DNA of 64,000 bases from Burkholderiaceae bacterium (GTDB lineage: Bacteria; Pseudomonadota; Gammaproteobacteria; Burkholderiales; Burkholderiaceae_C). The first letter of the stretch is position 1. Every line of letters starts with the position of its first letter. Shown in pieces: positions 60,531-64,000 of this stretch. Location: the NCBI GenBank assembly GCA_024235915.1, contig JACKLO010000011.1, positions 248,001 to 312,000 of the forward strand, written 5' to 3'. The translations under genes and the position numbers were made by a program. The notes beneath the pieces are model-generated. The model saw only the letters and a program-made list of their open reading frames with translations. It was not told the origin of the DNA and ran no database searches.

Positions 60531-63257
60531 ATGCTGGTGGAATACAGCGGCCACACGCGCGCCGTCTTGCGCATCGTTGACGACTTCGGCTTCGAGTCTT
60601 ACGACCTCGTGAGTGTGCCGACCCGCCTGCTGGGCGGGCAGTCCGCGCCGCCCTTGGTCGAAGCCAACATCGACCGCCGGCGTGTCAAGCCGATCCTGTC
60701 GCCGGCACAGATGGCCGCTGCACGTGCGCTGGACGAAGGCGACAACTGGCTCGCACTCAGCACCCGCAGCCTGGCCCGGCTCTATGCTGCTTTCCTGGTT
60801 GCCGAAGATCCGCAGCGCCGGCTGGACGCTCGAAAGGCCGCCACGCTGATGCACCAGGTCAGCCTGGTTCAGCACATCCTTGAACGCCCCGATCTGCGCA
60901 AGGTGTTGATTGGCGACGAGGTGGGCCTGGGCAAGACCATCGAAGCCGGCCTGCTGATGCGTCGGCTGATCGACCGCAACCCTGCGACGCGCATCCTGTA
61001 CCTCGCACCCGCGCGGCTGGTGCGCAACGTCGTGAACGAGCTGCGCGACAAGTTGGAGATCAATGCCCGCGCCTGGGTGGCCGGCGGCTTGGGTGACGCG
61101 CGCCTGGACGCCGACAAGGTGGTCGTCGCCAGCATCCACAAGGCCGTTTTTGGCGCCAACCTCGACAAGGTGGCCGCCAGCGGCCCGTGGGACGTGCTCA
61201 TCGTCGACGAGTGCCACCACCTGTCTGACTGGGACCCTGATGGCGGCAAGCCCAACCAGTCCTTCAAGCTGGTCTCGCAAATTGCAAAGGCCATGCCGAG
61301 CACCGGCCGCCTGGTGCTGATGAGCGGCACGCCTCACCAAGGCAATGAGGCACGCTTCAAGAACATCCTGCGTCTGTTGTCCGACGACGGCAAGAGCGTG
61401 GCAGGCGCCGCGGGCCGCGTGATCTTCCGGACCAAGGACCGCGTGCGTGACTGGCGTGGTGCGCCGCTCTTCCCAGCGCGCGAGATCCGCCAACCCACGC
61501 TTGTTAGCCTGGGCCCGGCCTATGAGAGCTGGTACCTGGGCATTGGCGCCCTCTACGACGCCGAAGGCCCCACCGGCGTCAAGGCCCGTGCTGCGGGCTG
61601 GGCCAAAGGCCAGGCACTGCAATGGGCCGCCTCCAGCGTTCAGGCCGGTATCGGTTTCCTGGTGCGCCTTGCCATGCGCCGCTTGGGGTGGTCCTTGGGT
61701 CACCCCTCACTCACGCGTGCCATTGCTGCACTGCGCCCCTACCGCGGGGGGCCGGCCAATGAACCGCTGGAGCAGCTTTTCGAACGCCTGTCTCGACAGG
61801 TGGGTCTTCGGGTGACCGAAGAGGAGGCTCTGGAAGACGAAGAGGTCGATGAAGAAGAATGGAAACCTGACGCCGAGCACCTGGCCAACTTGCTGGAGGA
61901 AGGTGTCCGTCTGATCGGTACCGATGTCGCACATGCCAAGTGGGATGCCGTCTGCGGCCTGATTGACGCGGCCGGTGATGAGAAGGTGGTGTTGTTCGCC
62001 CAGCCAGTCGAGACCGTGACTGTGGTGGCCGGCATCCTGGAGCGGCGCTACGGCCAGAAGCCGGCGCTGATCATCGGCAACCAGTCGGACGACGACCGGC
62101 TGGCCGAGGTGGCGCGCTTCCAGTCGGACGACGGGCCGCGCTTCCTGGTGTCGTCCCGCGCGGGTGGCGAGGGCTTGAACATGCAGCGCGCGCGCAGGCT
62201 CATCCACCTGGACGTGCCCTGGAACCCGATGGACATGGAGCAGCGCATCGGCCGCATCCACCGGTTCGGCTCGCGCAAGACCGTGATCGTCGACACCGTC
62301 GTTGCCAAGGGCAGCCGTGAAGTCGACATGTACCGTGTGGCACGCGACAAACTCGCGCTCATCTCCCAGCACCTGGACCCCGACCAGTTCGAATCCCTCT
62401 TCAGCCGGGTGATGTCTCTGGTGCCTCCGAAGGAACTGGAGACCGTTCTCAGCGATGTGACAGGCACCGTGGGGCTGGACGACCCCGCCATCCAGCAGAT
62501 CGGCCGGCTGGTCACTGAAGGGTTCAGGTCGTGGAGCTCGTTCGACGAGGCCTACCGCAAGCAGGCGGAACAGATCCGAGCCACCGAGCCAGGTGAAGCG
62601 CACTGGGCGGATGTGGGCCACTTCCTCGTCAAGCACTGTGGTGCAGACGACGGTGAAGCCGCTACCTTTGGCACGTTCACGTTCCAGAATGACGAAATCG
62701 TTGCCGTCGAAGAGGCCGTGCCCACCATCCGCTTCGCAGGCCGCACTTTCGCCTGCGGTGACACCGGCGGCTTGCGCGCTGTAGCAGCAGACGGTGCAGA
62801 CGTGCACCAGCTCGGCCTGAACGTGGATGCGGTGCAAGCAGTACTGGGCCAGCCCTTCGGACCGTCACGAAAGGTGGGGCTGGCCTTCCTGAATCGGCCG
62901 TCTGGGCTGGAGTTCCTGGGCCCTGAAACCGACGGTGTCGTCATCCTGGCCTTCCTGCGCCAGAAGCTGGAACAAGAGCGTGGGGTCTGGGCCGAACGCG
63001 GCCTCGCGCTGCACTGCTACGCCCTGGCGCCAAGCGGCGAGCCCGTTGAACTGACTGGGCAGCAACGTGCCGCGGTCATCCGGGCCTGCCAGAACGTGCC
63101 GCGCATCAAGGACGGCAGTGTCGTGTCTGTTCGCGCCGACGTGGCTGCGATCGAGGACGCGCTGTTCCGCAGCCTGAAGCGCCCGACCGAGGATCAGATG
63201 GCCGCTGGGCTGCGCTACGCCGTGTGGCCCTTGGCGTCGCTGGTCTTGGTGCCTTGA
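60531..63257 (+). CDS. SNF2-type DEAD/DEAH helicase
   Basis: 908 residues. Motifs: IGDEVGLGKTIEAGLLMRRL (near 130), VLIVDECHHLSDWD (near 225), LMSGTPHQGNEARF, and in the second half SRAGGEGLNM, DVPWNPMDMEQRIGRIHRFG. This is a SNF2/HepA-like translocase of the kind seen in DISARM and other modification-linked defence systems (DrmD, for example). No nuclease domain is visible. It is followed by a methyltransferase-like gene. Confidence 0.87.
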   Translation: MLVEYSGHTRAVLRIVDDFGFESYDLVSVPTRLLGGQSAPPLVEANIDRRRVKPILSPAQMAAARALDEGDNWLALSTRSLARLYAAFLVAEDPQRRLDARKAATLMHQVSLVQHILERPDLRKVLIGDEVGLGKTIEAGLLMRRLIDRNPATRILYLAPARLVRNVVNELRDKLEINARAWVAGGLGDARLDADKVVVASIHKAVFGANLDKVAASGPWDVLIVDECHHLSDWDPDGGKPNQSFKLVSQIAKAMPSTGRLVLMSGTPHQGNEARFKNILRLLSDDGKSVAGAAGRVIFRTKDRVRDWRGAPLFPAREIRQPTLVSLGPAYESWYLGIGALYDAEGPTGVKARAAGWAKGQALQWAASSVQAGIGFLVRLAMRRLGWSLGHPSLTRAIAALRPYRGGPANEPLEQLFERLSRQVGLRVTEEEALEDEEVDEEEWKPDAEHLANLLEEGVRLIGTDVAHAKWDAVCGLIDAAGDEKVVLFAQPVETVTVVAGILERRYGQKPALIIGNQSDDDRLAEVARFQSDDGPRFLVSSRAGGEGLNMQRARRLIHLDVPWNPMDMEQRIGRIHRFGSRKTVIVDTVVAKGSREVDMYRVARDKLALISQHLDPDQFESLFSRVMSLVPPKELETVLSDVTGTVGLDDPAIQQIGRLVTEGFRSWSSFDEAYRKQAEQIRATEPGEAHWADVGHFLVKHCGADDGEAATFGTFTFQNDEIVAVEEAVPTIRFAGRTFACGDTGGLRAVAADGADVHQLGLNVDAVQAVLGQPFGPSRKVGLAFLNRPSGLEFLGPETDGVVILAFLRQKLEQERGVWAERGLALHCYALAPSGEPVELTGQQRAAVIRACQNVPRIKDGSVVSVRADVAAIEDALFRSLKRPTEDQMAAGLRYAVWPLASLVLVP

Positions 63258-63330
63258 GAGCCGCCTTGCCATCACGGCCGCCGCGCCACCCTTACTACCA
63301 GACCGCATCTCGCTTGCACAGGGAATCTGA

Positions 63331-64000
63331 ATGACCAAGGCAGAACGACAAGAGCAACTGGAGGGCCTGCTGCTGGGCCTGCTGCCCGCCAACGGCAGCA
63401 CAGTAAGCAATGGCCAGCTGTTGACCTTGTGGACGCAGGCGGCGACGGACGTCGGCCTGACGGCCAATGCCGACGACTTCACCGTCCTGCGTGAAGACCT
63501 GGTGGCTCGCGGCCTGGTGGTCAAGGGCAAGGGGCGAGGGGGCTCGACGGCCCGTGCGTCTGCCGCAGCCCCAGGAAGCGAGGCGTTCACGCTAGAGAGC
63601 GAGGCCGCCGCAGCCGCTGAAGATGCTGATGCAGCGAGCAAGGCGCCGAAGGCGAAAGCCGGCAGCAAGCCCAAGCTGCGCGCCGCCGACGCTGGCGAAG
63701 AAGCACAAGTGCTCAGCTACCGCCACGCGGACCGCCGCAAGAACAACCCCGAGGTGGGCCTGGTCAGCGAGGCCAGCGACCCGCAGCAGCCGAAGAAGGA
63801 GTGGGCCTACAACCCGCACCTGGACCCGGTGCTGAACTTCGACAGCGCGCGTGCCGAGCTCGAGAACCTGATCGACGACGCGCTGGCCGAAGGTGGCGAA
63901 AGCAGCCAGCAGCAGTTGGGCGAGATCGTGGCGTGGCTGGATCACGCGCTGGCCGGCAGCGACGAAGCCGCAGTGCGCGAGGTGGTGGCGAACCTGCGCA
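63331..64000 (+). CDS. Type III-like DNA methyltransferase, N-terminal part (cut by window edge)
   Basis: The frame from ATG 63331 (AGGGA upstream) is open to the right edge, 223 codons. Residues 1-60 form a winged-helix-like domain. After an Ala/Lys-rich linker, YRHADRRKNNPEVGLVSE and AYNPHLDPVLNFDS, then AELENLIDDAL match the start of large type III-type site-specific DNA methyltransferases as I know them. The catalytic motifs would lie beyond the window. With the SNF2 helicase this suggests a restriction- or DISARM-like module that continues to the right. Confidence 0.65.
   Translation, partial: MTKAERQEQLEGLLLGLLPANGSTVSNGQLLTLWTQAATDVGLTANADDFTVLREDLVARGLVVKGKGRGGSTARASAAAPGSEAFTLESEAAAAAEDADAASKAPKAKAGSKPKLRAADAGEEAQVLSYRHADRRKNNPEVGLVSEASDPQQPKKEWAYNPHLDPVLNFDSARAELENLIDDALAEGGESSQQQLGEIVAWLDHALAGSDEAAVREVVANLR

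Noticed and set aside
59772..61703. A 643-codon open frame antisense to the GTPase and SNF2 genes
   Set aside because: It spans the end of one real gene and the start of another with intact GTPase and helicase motifs on the plus strand; it is a codon-bias shadow.

Overview
The window is GC-rich DNA (low to mid 60s percent by eye) with dense, mostly translationally coupled operons. Codon choice, IS256 and IS1595-type elements, a RecBCD set and the mix of protein families suggest a beta-proteobacterium, probably Burkholderiales. This is an inference; no rRNA, tRNA or ribosomal-protein gene is present to anchor it. Almost nothing here is housekeeping: the window is a long defence and mobile-element island.

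Left part (1-24.9 kb). A CBASS locus enters from the left edge on the minus strand (DUF2188 gene, patatin-like phospholipase CapV, DncV-like nucleotidyltransferase cut by the window edge). It is faced by the divergent regulator pair CapH/CapP, and palindromic operators lie between. Next comes a LexA-like autocleaving repressor with its own SOS box and three downstream small genes, one a HAD-like protein without its catalytic aspartates. An IS1595-type remnant, an AbiEi-type antitoxin without a recognisable partner and an Lhr-like helicase follow. A complete Wadjet operon (jetABCD, minus strand) then runs with two extra genes at its 3' side and a divergent BrxR/CapW-type WYL regulator. After that come an HTH-PIN toxin-antitoxin pair, small unknown genes, and a second copy of the LexA-like module that is cut short where the first transposition operon begins.

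Middle (24.9-37.7 kb). Two different Tn7-like transposition operons lie one after the other in the same direction. Module 1 is TnsA-like, TnsB, TnsC, TniQ. Module 2 is TnsA-like (catalytic Asp apparently lost), a small protein resembling one domain of TnsB, TnsB, TnsC, TniQ. Between them sit an XRE/two-TM-protein pair and a small divergent HTH gene. No cas genes or CRISPR array are seen.

Right part (37.9-64 kb). A recCBD operon follows, then an IS256-family insertion with a perfect 8-bp target duplication. A minus-strand block encodes an HNH-like protein, a VWA protein, an SbcD-like phosphoesterase, an SbcC-like ATPase and an EEP-family nuclease. This block diverges from a WYL regulator followed by a dynamin-like GTPase, a SNF2-type helicase and a methyltransferase-like gene cut by the right edge. 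This WYL-centred cluster is the part I could not match to a named system and is the best candidate for something undescribed.

Common theme: several modules carry damage-linked or WYL/XRE switch regulators (CapH/CapP, LexA-type, BrxR-like, WYL) next to operators visible in the sequence. This fits systems kept silent until infection or DNA damage.
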